From NCBI GenBank assembly GCA_009861545.1, contig VXME01000115.1, positions 1-64,000 on the forward strand: 64,000 nucleotides of DNA, read 5' to 3'. Within the stretch, counting starts at the first letter, position 1. Each line of letters begins with the position of its first letter. This DNA is from Acidobacteriota bacterium. GTDB lineage: Bacteria; Acidobacteriota; Vicinamibacteria; Vicinamibacterales; UBA8438. The translations under genes and the position numbers were made by a program. Shown piece by piece: positions 33,035-40,840 of the stretch. Below the pieces are notes generated by a model that saw only the letters and a list, made by a program, of their open reading frames with translations, had not been told where the DNA came from and made no database searches.

Positions 33035-34563
33035 AGAACGCAATCGCGGTCGGCGTCGTCAGCTTCGGACTGGGCATCGCGGCCACGATGCTGGCGACGG
33101 TCGGCCCCGCTGGCCGGCAATGGTCCACCCGCGTCTTCTCCTCTCTCCATGAAGCTCCGGCGCCCTCACGCGCGGCGCCCGCCGAGGCGCCGATGGAAGG
33201 CGACGAACGGGAAATTCTGTACTGGCGCGCGCCGATGGACCCGACCTTCACGTCGGACCGGCCGGGCAGGTCGCCGATGGGCATGGACCTGGTGCCCGTG
33301 TATTCGAGCGACGCCGGGAGCCTGCCGCCGGGCACGGTACGGATCGACCCCGGCTTCGTGCAGAGCATAGGCGTCCGCACCGAGCCGATCACCCGGCGCA
33401 ACGTCGCGCAGACGATCCGCACGGTCGGCACCCTCGCCCACAACGACCGGCAGATCGCCTGGGTCAACACGAAGTACGACGGCTGGATCGAGAACGTGGC
33501 GGTGAACTACCTCGGCGAGACGGTCGAGGAGGGACAGGTGCTCTTCGACATCTACAGCCCGCAGCTCGTCACCACCCAGATGGAGTACCTGCAGGCGGTC
33601 GACTACGCCGCGCGGCTGGAGACGTCCGCGTACCCCGCGATCGCTGAGCGGGCGCGCTCCCTCGTCGCCTCGACCCGCGCGCGGCTCAACTACTGGGACA
33701 TCGCCGACGCGCAGATCGCCACGCTGGAGCGCGAGCGGACCCCGCGCCGCACGCTGTCGGTCCTCTCGCCGGTCACCGGCGTCGTCGTCGAGAAGCTGGA
33801 CCAGGCCCTCGACGGGATGCACGTGCGGGCCGGCATGAACCTCTACAAGATGGCCGACCTGACCACCATCTGGGTCGACGTCGAGGTCTTCGAACACCAG
33901 GTCGAGGCGATGCGCGTCGGGCAGCGGGCGCGCGTCGAGCTGCCCTACCTGCCCGGAAGGCCCTACACGGGATTCGTCCGCTACCTGTATCCGCACTTCG
34001 ATGAACAGACGCGCACGATGACCGTCTCCATCGAGCTGGAGAACCCCGACCTGACGCTGCGCGCCGGCATGTACGCCAACGTGACCTTCGACGTGCCGGT
34101 GGCGCGCGACGCCCTGACCGTGCCGGAGGAGGCGGTGATCCGCGGCGGCACCCGCGATCTGGTGGTCCTCGAGCGGTCACCCGGAACGTTCCAGGTCGTC
34201 CCCGTCACCCTCGGCCGCTACGGCGCCGGGGTGTGGGAGGTGCTGGAAGGCGTCGAGGACGGGGACACCATCGTCGTGTCGGCGCAGTTCCTCATCGACT
34301 CCGAGAGCAACCTGACGGCGGCCATCCGCACCCTCGACTCGGGCATGGATGTGCCGGGCATGCCGGTGATGCCGGCCGGCGGCCGGGCCGCGTCGGACAT
34401 GCCCACGGAGCACCGGCACGGCGAGGAGCACCTGGCGACGCCCATCGGCGAGCAGGCGACGCCGGACATGCCCGCGGAGCACCTTCTTGGCGCGGAGCAA
34501 GTGTCGTCGCCTCCCAGCAGAGCGGGCGACATGCCCACGATGCCGGCCGGCCACCGGCACTGA
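33031..34563 (+). CDS. cusB: CusB-type periplasmic adaptor with Met/His-rich tail
   Basis: A 510-residue adaptor with an N-terminal anchor helix, then a heavy-metal-binding module at residues 62-91 (ILYWRAPMDPTF, SPMGMDLVPVY), barrel-sandwich and beta-barrel domains, and a C-terminal tail from about Met439. The tail is rich in Met, His and Pro and repeats the motif DMP(T/A)EH (DMPTEHRHGEEH, then DMPAEH), plus GMDVPGMPVMPAGG near its start and MPTMPAGHRH at its end. CusB itself ends soon after the membrane-proximal domain. The extra ~70-residue Met/His arm should bind copper or silver. The ATG overlaps the TolC stop by 4 bases; the pump gene follows 20 bases after the stop. Confidence 0.9.
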   Translation: MKNAIAVGVVSFGLGIAATMLATVGPAGRQWSTRVFSSLHEAPAPSRAAPAEAPMEGDEREILYWRAPMDPTFTSDRPGRSPMGMDLVPVYSSDAGSLPPGTVRIDPGFVQSIGVRTEPITRRNVAQTIRTVGTLAHNDRQIAWVNTKYDGWIENVAVNYLGETVEEGQVLFDIYSPQLVTTQMEYLQAVDYAARLETSAYPAIAERARSLVASTRARLNYWDIADAQIATLERERTPRRTLSVLSPVTGVVVEKLDQALDGMHVRAGMNLYKMADLTTIWVDVEVFEHQVEAMRVGQRARVELPYLPGRPYTGFVRYLYPHFDEQTRTMTVSIELENPDLTLRAGMYANVTFDVPVARDALTVPEEAVIRGGTRDLVVLERSPGTFQVVPVTLGRYGAGVWEVLEGVEDGDTIVVSAQFLIDSESNLTAAIRTLDSGMDVPGMPVMPAGGRAASDMPTEHRHGEEHLATPIGEQATPDMPAEHLLGAEQVSSPPSRAGDMPTMPAGHRH

Positions 34564-34583
34564 CGTCGAGCGGGAGAAGAACG

Positions 34584-37500
34584 ATGCTCGCCAGGGTCAT
34601 CGAGTGGTCGATCGGCAACCGCTTCTTCGTGGTCCTCGCCGCGGTGTGCATCGCGTTCGGCGGGATCTACGCCTTGCGGGCGATGCCGCTCGACGCGCTC
34701 CCGGATCTGTCCGACGTGCAGGTGATCATCTTCACCGACTACCCGGGACAGGCCCCGCAGGTGGTCGAGGACCAGGTCACCTACCCCATCACGACGCAGA
34801 TGCTGGCGGTCCCCTCCGCCACCGTGGTCCGCGGCTACTCGTTCTTCGGCTTCTCGTTCGTCTACGTGATCTTCGAGGACGGCACCGACCTCTACTGGGC
34901 GCGCAGCAGAGTGCTCGAATACCTCAACTACGTCGGCGGCCGCCTGCCCGCCGGCGTCACGCCGACCCTCGGCCCCGACGCCACCGGCGTCGGCTGGGCC
35001 TACCTGTACGCGCTCCGTTCCGACGAGGTCGACCTGGCCGAGCTGCGCTCGCTCCAGGACTGGTTCCTCAAGTACGAGCTGACCGCGGTGCCCGGCGTGT
35101 CCGAGGTCGCCAGCATCGGCGGCTTCGTCAAGCAGTACCAGATCACCGTCGACCCGAACCGCCTGCGCGCCTACGACATCCCGCTCTCGCGCATCCGCAG
35201 CGCCGTCCAGCGGAGCAACAACGACGTCGGCGGGCGGGTGCTGGAGATGTCCGAGGCCGAGTTCATGGTGCGCGGCGAGGGTTACATCCAGGGGGTCGAC
35301 GACGTGAAGCGGGTGGCGCTGGGGGTGGACGACTCCGGGACGCCGATCTCGGTGCAGGACGTCGCCACGGTGCAGATAGGACCGGACATCCGCCGCGGTC
35401 TGGCCGAACTGAACGGCGACGGCGAGGTGGTCGGCGGCATCGTCGTCGTCCGCTACGGCGCGAATGTGCACGACGTGGTCGAGCGGGTGAAGACACGCCT
35501 GGCGGAGCTGCAGTCCGGCCTTCCCGAGGGGGTCGAGATCGTCCCGGTCTACGACCGGACGGCCCTGATCGAACGCTCCATCGACACCCTGCAGGAAAAG
35601 CTGCTGGAAGAGATGGCGATCGTCGCCCTGGTTTGCGCCGTCTTCCTGCTGCACGTGCGCTCGGCGCTGGTCGCGGTGCTGACCCTGCCGCTGGCAGTGC
35701 TGATGGCCCTCATCGTGATGTACCTGCAGGGCATCAACGCCAACATCATGTCGCTGGGCGGCATCGCGATCGCCATCGGCGCGATGGTGGACGCCGCGAT
35801 CGTGATGGTCGAGAACGCGCACCGGCACCTGGAGCGCGACGGCGGCCGCCTGCCGCACTGGCAGATCGTCACCCGCGCCGCCACCGAGGTCGGCCCCACC
35901 CTGTTCTTCGCGCTGCTGGTCATCACCATCTCCTTCGCCCCCATCTTCACCCTGGAGGCGCAGGAGGGCCGGCTCTTCAAGCCGCTGGCGTTCACCAAGA
36001 CCTACGCGATGGCCGCCGCCGCCCTGCTCTCCATCACGCTGGTCCCCGTGCTGGTCGGCTACTGGATTCGCGGCCGCGTCGTCTCCGCGCATGCCAACCC
36101 GATCGCGTGGCTGCTGATGGCGCTGTACCGGCCCGCGCTGCGGCTGGTGCTGGCGGGGCGCTGGGTGGTGGTCGTCGTGACGCTGGCGGCGGTCGGCGCG
36201 ACCGCAGTCCCCTTCTCGCGGCTCGGCTCCGAGTTCATGCCGCCGCTGTGGGAGGGCGACCTGCTCTACATGCCGACGACCCTGCCGGGGGTGTCGATCA
36301 CCAAGGCGCGCGAGATCCTGCAGCAGACCGACCGCATCCTGCGGACCTTCCCGGAAGTGGAGCACGTCTTCGGCAAGGTCGGCCGCGCCGACACCGCGAC
36401 CGACCCGGCGCCGCTGAGCATGCTGGAGACCACCATCAAGCTCAAGCCGGAAGAAGCCTGGCGGCCCGGCATGACCCCCGAGCGGCTGACCGACGAGATG
36501 AACCGCGCGATCCGGTTCCCCGGCGTCACCAACGCCTGGACCATGCCGATCAAGACCCGCATCGACATGCTGTCGACCGGCATCAAGACCCCGGTGGGCA
36601 TCAAGATTTCCGGACCCGACCTCGCCGTGCTGGAGGAGGTCGGCCGCAACGTCGAGGCCGTGGTCCGCGAGGTGCCGGGAACCCGTTCGGCCTACGCCGA
36701 GCGCGTGATGGGCGGCAACTACCTGAACTTCTCGGTCCGGCGCGACGAGATCGCGCGCTACGGGCTGACCGTCGGCGACGTGCAGGACGTCATCCAGTCG
36801 GCCATCGGCGGCATGAACATCACCACGACGGTGGAGGGCCTCGAGCGCTATCCCGTCAACCTCCGCTACAGCCGCGACCTGCGCGACAACCCCGCGGCGC
36901 TGCGGGACATCCTCGTGCAGACCCCGACCCGGCAGCAGATCCCCCTCGGCCACCTGACCACCATGTCGTTCGTCAAGGGACCGCCGGCCATCAAGAGCGA
37001 GCAGGCGCGTCCCAACGCCTGGGTCTACGTGGACATCGAGGACGTCGACGTCGGGACCTACGTCGAGCGCGCCCGGCAGGCGGTGGCCGCGCAGGTGGCG
37101 ATCCCCACCGGCTACAGCCTCGGCTGGAGCGGCCAGTACGAGTACATGGTGCGCGCGCAGGAGCGGATGCAGCTCGTGGTGCCGATCACGCTGCTCCTGA
37201 TCTTCCTGACCATCTACGCCAGCACCCGCTCGGTCGCGCGGACACTCATCGTGCTCTCCGCCGTGCCGCTGTCGCTGATCGGCACGTTCTGGCTGCTGTA
37301 CGTGCTCGGCTACAACCTGAGCATCGCCGTCTGGGTGGGCATCATCGCGCTGGCGGGTCTGAGCGCGGAGACCGGGGTGGTGATGCTGCTGTACCTGGAC
37401 CGCGCCTGCGACGCCGCGCGCGCTGACGGTCGACTGACGACGCTCGCCGAGCTCCGCGAAGCAGTTTTCGAAGGTGCGGCGCGCCGCGTCCGGCCGGTGG

Positions 37501-37688
37501 TGATGTTGAGCGCCACTACCGCGTTCGGGCTACTGCCCATCATGTGGAGCACCGGCACCGGAGCCGACGTGATGAAGCGGATCGCGGCGCCGATGGTCGG
37601 AGGCGTGGTCACGACGGCCGTCGTCGTCCTGCTGGTGTTTCCCGCGGTCTACTGCATCTGGCGAGGCTGGGGCCTGCGGCGCACCTAA
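34584..37688 (+). CDS. cusA: CusA/CzcA-type heavy-metal RND efflux pump
   Basis: A 1034-residue RND transporter. It has the N-terminal anchor and first large periplasmic loop, the TM4 segment IAIGAMVDAAIVMVENAHRHLE and the late IIALAGLSAETGVVMLLYLD, whose AETGVVM element is typical of copper/silver HME pumps rather than cobalt-zinc-cadmium ones. The motif SEFMPPLWEGDLLYMPTTLPG in the second loop is also family-typical. It is in an operon with TolC-type channel and CusB-type adaptor and should export Cu(I) or Ag(I) from the periplasm. No metal-sensing regulator is present within the window. Confidence 0.93.
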   Translation: MLARVIEWSIGNRFFVVLAAVCIAFGGIYALRAMPLDALPDLSDVQVIIFTDYPGQAPQVVEDQVTYPITTQMLAVPSATVVRGYSFFGFSFVYVIFEDGTDLYWARSRVLEYLNYVGGRLPAGVTPTLGPDATGVGWAYLYALRSDEVDLAELRSLQDWFLKYELTAVPGVSEVASIGGFVKQYQITVDPNRLRAYDIPLSRIRSAVQRSNNDVGGRVLEMSEAEFMVRGEGYIQGVDDVKRVALGVDDSGTPISVQDVATVQIGPDIRRGLAELNGDGEVVGGIVVVRYGANVHDVVERVKTRLAELQSGLPEGVEIVPVYDRTALIERSIDTLQEKLLEEMAIVALVCAVFLLHVRSALVAVLTLPLAVLMALIVMYLQGINANIMSLGGIAIAIGAMVDAAIVMVENAHRHLERDGGRLPHWQIVTRAATEVGPTLFFALLVITISFAPIFTLEAQEGRLFKPLAFTKTYAMAAAALLSITLVPVLVGYWIRGRVVSAHANPIAWLLMALYRPALRLVLAGRWVVVVVTLAAVGATAVPFSRLGSEFMPPLWEGDLLYMPTTLPGVSITKAREILQQTDRILRTFPEVEHVFGKVGRADTATDPAPLSMLETTIKLKPEEAWRPGMTPERLTDEMNRAIRFPGVTNAWTMPIKTRIDMLSTGIKTPVGIKISGPDLAVLEEVGRNVEAVVREVPGTRSAYAERVMGGNYLNFSVRRDEIARYGLTVGDVQDVIQSAIGGMNITTTVEGLERYPVNLRYSRDLRDNPAALRDILVQTPTRQQIPLGHLTTMSFVKGPPAIKSEQARPNAWVYVDIEDVDVGTYVERARQAVAAQVAIPTGYSLGWSGQYEYMVRAQERMQLVVPITLLLIFLTIYASTRSVARTLIVLSAVPLSLIGTFWLLYVLGYNLSIAVWVGIIALAGLSAETGVVMLLYLDRACDAARADGRLTTLAELREAVFEGAARRVRPVVMLSATTAFGLLPIMWSTGTGADVMKRIAAPMVGGVVTTAVVVLLVFPAVYCIWRGWGLRRT

Positions 37689-37774
37689 CCAGGCACGCCG
37701 CGCTCGCCGGCGCGATGCTCTCGGATCTCGCACAGTCCCTTGAGAACTTCCGCAGCGATGTTGCGTTCACCCAT
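37685..37774 (-). pseudogene. Truncated HTH/XRE antitoxin stub
   Basis: A 29-residue frame with start ATG and stop: MGERNIAAEVLKGLCEIREH then RAGERGVPG. The beginning (M..RNI..E...G...I..HR.G) is like the N-terminus of HigA-type XRE antitoxins and nothing of the helix-turn-helix remains after it. It overlaps the 3' end of the CusA gene by a few bases. Most likely it is the surviving start of an antitoxin cut off by a rearrangement. A random short frame cannot be excluded. Confidence 0.4.
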
Positions 37775-37870
37775 TCTTGATCTCCTCGACTACCTGCCGC
37801 CACGAGGCCAACTCCGCCGACGAGCACGACGACTTGCGCGACCTACGGCGAAACACCGCCCTCAACGCGA

Positions 37871-39721
37871 TCAGCTAGCGGGCGCTTCCGTCATGAAGTA
37901 CGGCTTGCGGGAAGCATCGCCGTTGATCAGGGCCTCGATCTCGTCGAGGTCTTCCAGGAACTCGCGGGCGGGCACCCTCCGGTAACGCCAGCAACTGAAT
38001 GTCGGCCCTCTCGATTCACCAACTGCTTCACGGGCCCGCCGTACCAGTTCAAGCGCCTTCGACCTGTCGCCGGCCACCCAGTTGGCAATCGCGAGGCACT
38101 GCAGATAGTTGGGATGCTCGTCGGACGGCGAATCGTCCTCCCGATCGAGTTCGACTACCTTTGTGAACGGCTCGCTGGCGATCTCTTCGGTCGCACCCCA
38201 CACCGCCATCCCGTAATTGAACGCATCCTGTACATCCATATCTGCGACGCCGCGTTCCCGGTCGCGGAGCAGTTTTGCCGCCGTCTTGCACTTCCCGAGC
38301 CCGATATGGCGCAGAGCAAGGACAGAACGCGCCCTATCACGTTGCTGCTCCCCGAGCTCCCGATCCTCGAGAATCGGCTCCAGGATGGACACCGCGACAC
38401 CGATTTCATCCGGCGTCTCTTCAAGCGTGCTCGCGATCCAGATCCTGTCGTCGAGACTCAGGGCCACGACGGCAACAGACTCCGCAACGGCTCGCAACCC
38501 GCCCGGAGCCACCAGGGATATGGCCTCCCGAACGAGCGGAGGCGGCACGTCATCGGAATGCAGAACGCGCAGTGCATCCTCGCCCGCCCCCGCGGCATCT
38601 CCGCGGTCGGCCCTGAAGTACGCCCGCTTCAGATACGCCTGCGGCGGCTCATGGCCGGCGGCGATCGCGCGGTCGAAAAGCGATCCCACGGTTTCCGATC
38701 GGCGCCGGTACTCCTCCAGGAAGGCTCCCAGAGCGAACAGCACCTCCCCATCGCGTGCATGTACTCTCTCGATCTCCCCCAGCTTCCTGTCCATGACGTC
38801 AGGACGCTCGTACGCGACGCCACGCTGGCGCCAGCTTCTGCTCGCGCGCCCGACGTAGTCCAGTGCCCCATCGCGATCCGCCAGGTTGCGGCTGACGATC
38901 TCGCTGACGAGATCGCAGTACTCCTTTGCGAGGCGACTCCTCGGCCGGTCCTTCGTGAACACGACTTGGTTCAGCAGCGAAAGGCTGTCGTAGCGGTGCA
39001 CGACCAGCGGACCGCGCCGGAAGTCCAGCTGCTCCCTGAACGCATCGATCTTCGCCTCGAGAATTCTGTCCTCGTCGTCCAGATCAGGAACGTTGGACAT
39101 CACGAAATGCAGGTCGATAGGTGACGTGCGCGACTCGCGAGACTCGGCCCGGATGTCATGCACGACCTTCGACAGCCCGCGCAGGTTCTGATCGTTCGGG
39201 AAGAACAGGATCGCCACCGCATCGGGAAGCTGGCGGGTACAAATGCCGCCGGTATCCGTATGGCCGGTACGGGAATCGATGAGCACGTAGTCGGGTCTTA
39301 CGACCTGTTTCCACTGTTCCTTGAGATCTTCGAACAACAAGTAGCCGTCATGCTGCTCGTACAGCGCCCCCCAGTCGATCCGGCTGAAATCCGCGGCGTA
39401 CGTCGCCCGTTGCGCGCCGGACGGCATGATCCACAGTTGGCCGGCGCCGGCGCCGAAGCCGGGTGCTTCGCTGATGTATCGCTCAACGTTCGGAGCCCGC
39501 TTGGAGACCAGGTACTCACCGACGAAGTCGATGACCCCCGGAACGTCGTCCGCCGGACGCAGAACGCCGAACGTGTCGAGGCCGGGCGCTTCGAGGTCAA
39601 AATCGACGGCGAGTACGCGGCGCCCCCTGCGAACCAGTTCAACCGCCGTGTTGACGAGCGCCATTGTGCGCCCGACCCCACCCTTGAACGAATAGAAGGT
39701 CGTGACGTACACGGGATTCAC
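37871..39721 (-). CDS. KGGVGR-type ParA/MinD-like ATPase with TPR-like tail
   Basis: A 616-residue protein. The first ~270 residues form a ParA/MinD-like fold with deviant Walker A FYSFKGGVGRTMALVN, in which the usual Lys-Thr is replaced by Arg-Thr (KGGVGRT), a DFDLEAPGLD segment, and a DYVLIDSRTGHTDTGG switch II. The rest is alpha-helical with TPR-like units (HEPPQAYLKRAYFRADRGDAAGAGEDALRV). The KGGVGR variant is known as a distinct family often seen beside effector genes in defence islands. The GTG at 39721 is listed; a GTG three codons in is possible. The MqsA-like gene precedes it by 10 bases, so the three genes form one operon. Confidence 0.8.
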   Translation of the reverse strand: MNPVYVTTFYSFKGGVGRTMALVNTAVELVRRGRRVLAVDFDLEAPGLDTFGVLRPADDVPGVIDFVGEYLVSKRAPNVERYISEAPGFGAGAGQLWIMPSGAQRATYAADFSRIDWGALYEQHDGYLLFEDLKEQWKQVVRPDYVLIDSRTGHTDTGGICTRQLPDAVAILFFPNDQNLRGLSKVVHDIRAESRESRTSPIDLHFVMSNVPDLDDEDRILEAKIDAFREQLDFRRGPLVVHRYDSLSLLNQVVFTKDRPRSRLAKEYCDLVSEIVSRNLADRDGALDYVGRASRSWRQRGVAYERPDVMDRKLGEIERVHARDGEVLFALGAFLEEYRRRSETVGSLFDRAIAAGHEPPQAYLKRAYFRADRGDAAGAGEDALRVLHSDDVPPPLVREAISLVAPGGLRAVAESVAVVALSLDDRIWIASTLEETPDEIGVAVSILEPILEDRELGEQQRDRARSVLALRHIGLGKCKTAAKLLRDRERGVADMDVQDAFNYGMAVWGATEEIASEPFTKVVELDREDDSPSDEHPNYLQCLAIANWVAGDRSKALELVRRAREAVGESRGPTFSCWRYRRVPAREFLEDLDEIEALINGDASRKPYFMTEAPAS

Positions 39722-39731
39722 ACTGTGCAGG

Positions 39732-40316
39732 TCAGGCTACGAGCCGGAAAGGGGTCCGCCTGCGACGCCGCGCCGCGGACGCGTCGAGCATCCGGAAACG
39801 AGATGCGCCGACGGTCTCGGACGTCTCCGACGCTCCTGCATCTTCCATGTGTTGCAGCGCCTGTACGTTGCCGGGCGACGCCAGCAGGCGAAGATAGCGA
39901 TCGTTGGCCCGGTTCTGAATCAGCAACCCGTTCTCCCAGCGGTTCAACGTCGCTTCGCCGAGCCCGGTCACCTTCGCGAACGCGACGCGCGACATGCCAT
40001 GCAGAGCACGGATGCCGCGGACCTCCTTGGGCGCCAGAACGCCCAGATGCTGGCATATGGCCTCGTGCTGCAGCGTCTCGGCCTCGTGATCGAGGAACTC
40101 GAAACCGCACGATCGGCAGACGCGAACCGGGATCCTGGCCGTCACCTCGACAGCGGATGCGCCCACGCCGTGGATGAACGTGTGGTCGCGCCACACGGTG
40201 CCCGCCGGCCCGTCGCACTCGAAGCACGCCTGATCCTGCGGCGTCTCCCTGCCCGGCTTCGAATCGATGGCGGACAGCGCGGCGACGGACTCGTCAACCG
40301 GTGTTCTTTCATGCAT
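39732..40316 (-). CDS. MqsA-like antitoxin: zinc-finger plus HTH protein
   Basis: A 194-residue protein. The N-terminal half has a four-cysteine zinc site at residues 31, 34, 67 and 70 (CFECDG and VCRSCGFEF). The C-terminal half holds an XRE-like helix-turn-helix (residues ~98-130, MSRVAFAKVTGLGEATLNRWENG). This layout is that of MqsA/YgiT antitoxins. The tail after 150 is an Arg/Ala-rich extension. The ATG overlaps the stop of the toxin-like gene by 8 bases, and toxin-first order matches mqsRA. Confidence 0.85.
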   Translation of the reverse strand: MHERTPVDESVAALSAIDSKPGRETPQDQACFECDGPAGTVWRDHTFIHGVGASAVEVTARIPVRVCRSCGFEFLDHEAETLQHEAICQHLGVLAPKEVRGIRALHGMSRVAFAKVTGLGEATLNRWENGLLIQNRANDRYLRLLASPGNVQALQHMEDAGASETSETVGASRFRMLDASAARRRRRTPFRLVA

Positions 40317-40662
40317 GGTCGGAATAGTGAAAGCTGCGCCCGAGTACCCGGCCGGACCGCAGTTCCAGCTTCACGTAGACGAGCGGCGCGCCCGATCCGA
40401 GGTCAATCTTCATGACGTAGCCAGTGGCGCCCGGCGGCTTCCGCAATTCGACGACATCGACGGCGTTGCCATCCTCAAGTCGGGAGGCGATGAGCTCCCA
40501 GGCCCCGGCCTCGGTGAACGGCACGTCGAGTCCCCCTGCCGGATCCAGCACCTGCTGCGGCTGCCATCGCGCCGGGCGCGCGGCGCTGAATTCGGTCCGC
40601 CGGGCCCGGGGTCGCCGCGCGAGCAGAGCAAGCTGATGCCGAGTCGCTTCGTCGATGCTCAC
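40309..40662 (-). CDS. MqsR-like putative toxin
   Basis: A 117-residue protein starting at a GTG with GGGGAG 5 bases upstream. Conserved-looking segments are RPARWQPQQVLDPAG, FTEAGAWELIASRLEDG, VVELRKPPGATGYVMKIDLG, LVYVKLELRSGRVLGRSFHYS. The ending VYVKL...GRSFHYS resembles the last strands of the MqsR/RelE fold. It precedes an MqsA-like gene with overlap, so an mRNA-interferase role is inferred from position and short length. The sequence similarity to MqsR itself is low by eye. Confidence 0.65.
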   Translation of the reverse strand: MSIDEATRHQLALLARRPRARRTEFSAARPARWQPQQVLDPAGGLDVPFTEAGAWELIASRLEDGNAVDVVELRKPPGATGYVMKIDLGSGAPLVYVKLELRSGRVLGRSFHYSDHA

Positions 40663-40710
40663 CGACGCTCCCCGACCGGCCCCAGCAGGACACAACCATC
40701 AAGGAAAACA

Positions 40711-40739
40711 ATCATATGAGACACAACCCCTTGAATCAA
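40711..40739 (-). promoter_or_regulatory. Sigma-70-type promoter of the toxin/antitoxin/ATPase operon
   Basis: Read on the minus strand, TTGATT (complement of 40734-40739) and TATGAT (complement of 40711-40716) are separated by exactly 17 bases. Each matches consensus in at least 4 of 6. The start would fall about 7 bases downstream, leaving a leader of about 40 bases before the GTG. The segment is visibly AT-richer than its surroundings, as often seen for acquired TA loci. Confidence 0.65.
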
Positions 40740-40840
40740 GAATGCGGATCCATCATTTGTGCCCGTCGGACGAGCCCAGCAGACTGGCTGGACCACATCC
40801 GGCCGATGACGCCTGGGTGTCGCGGTCGTACCAACCCGCC

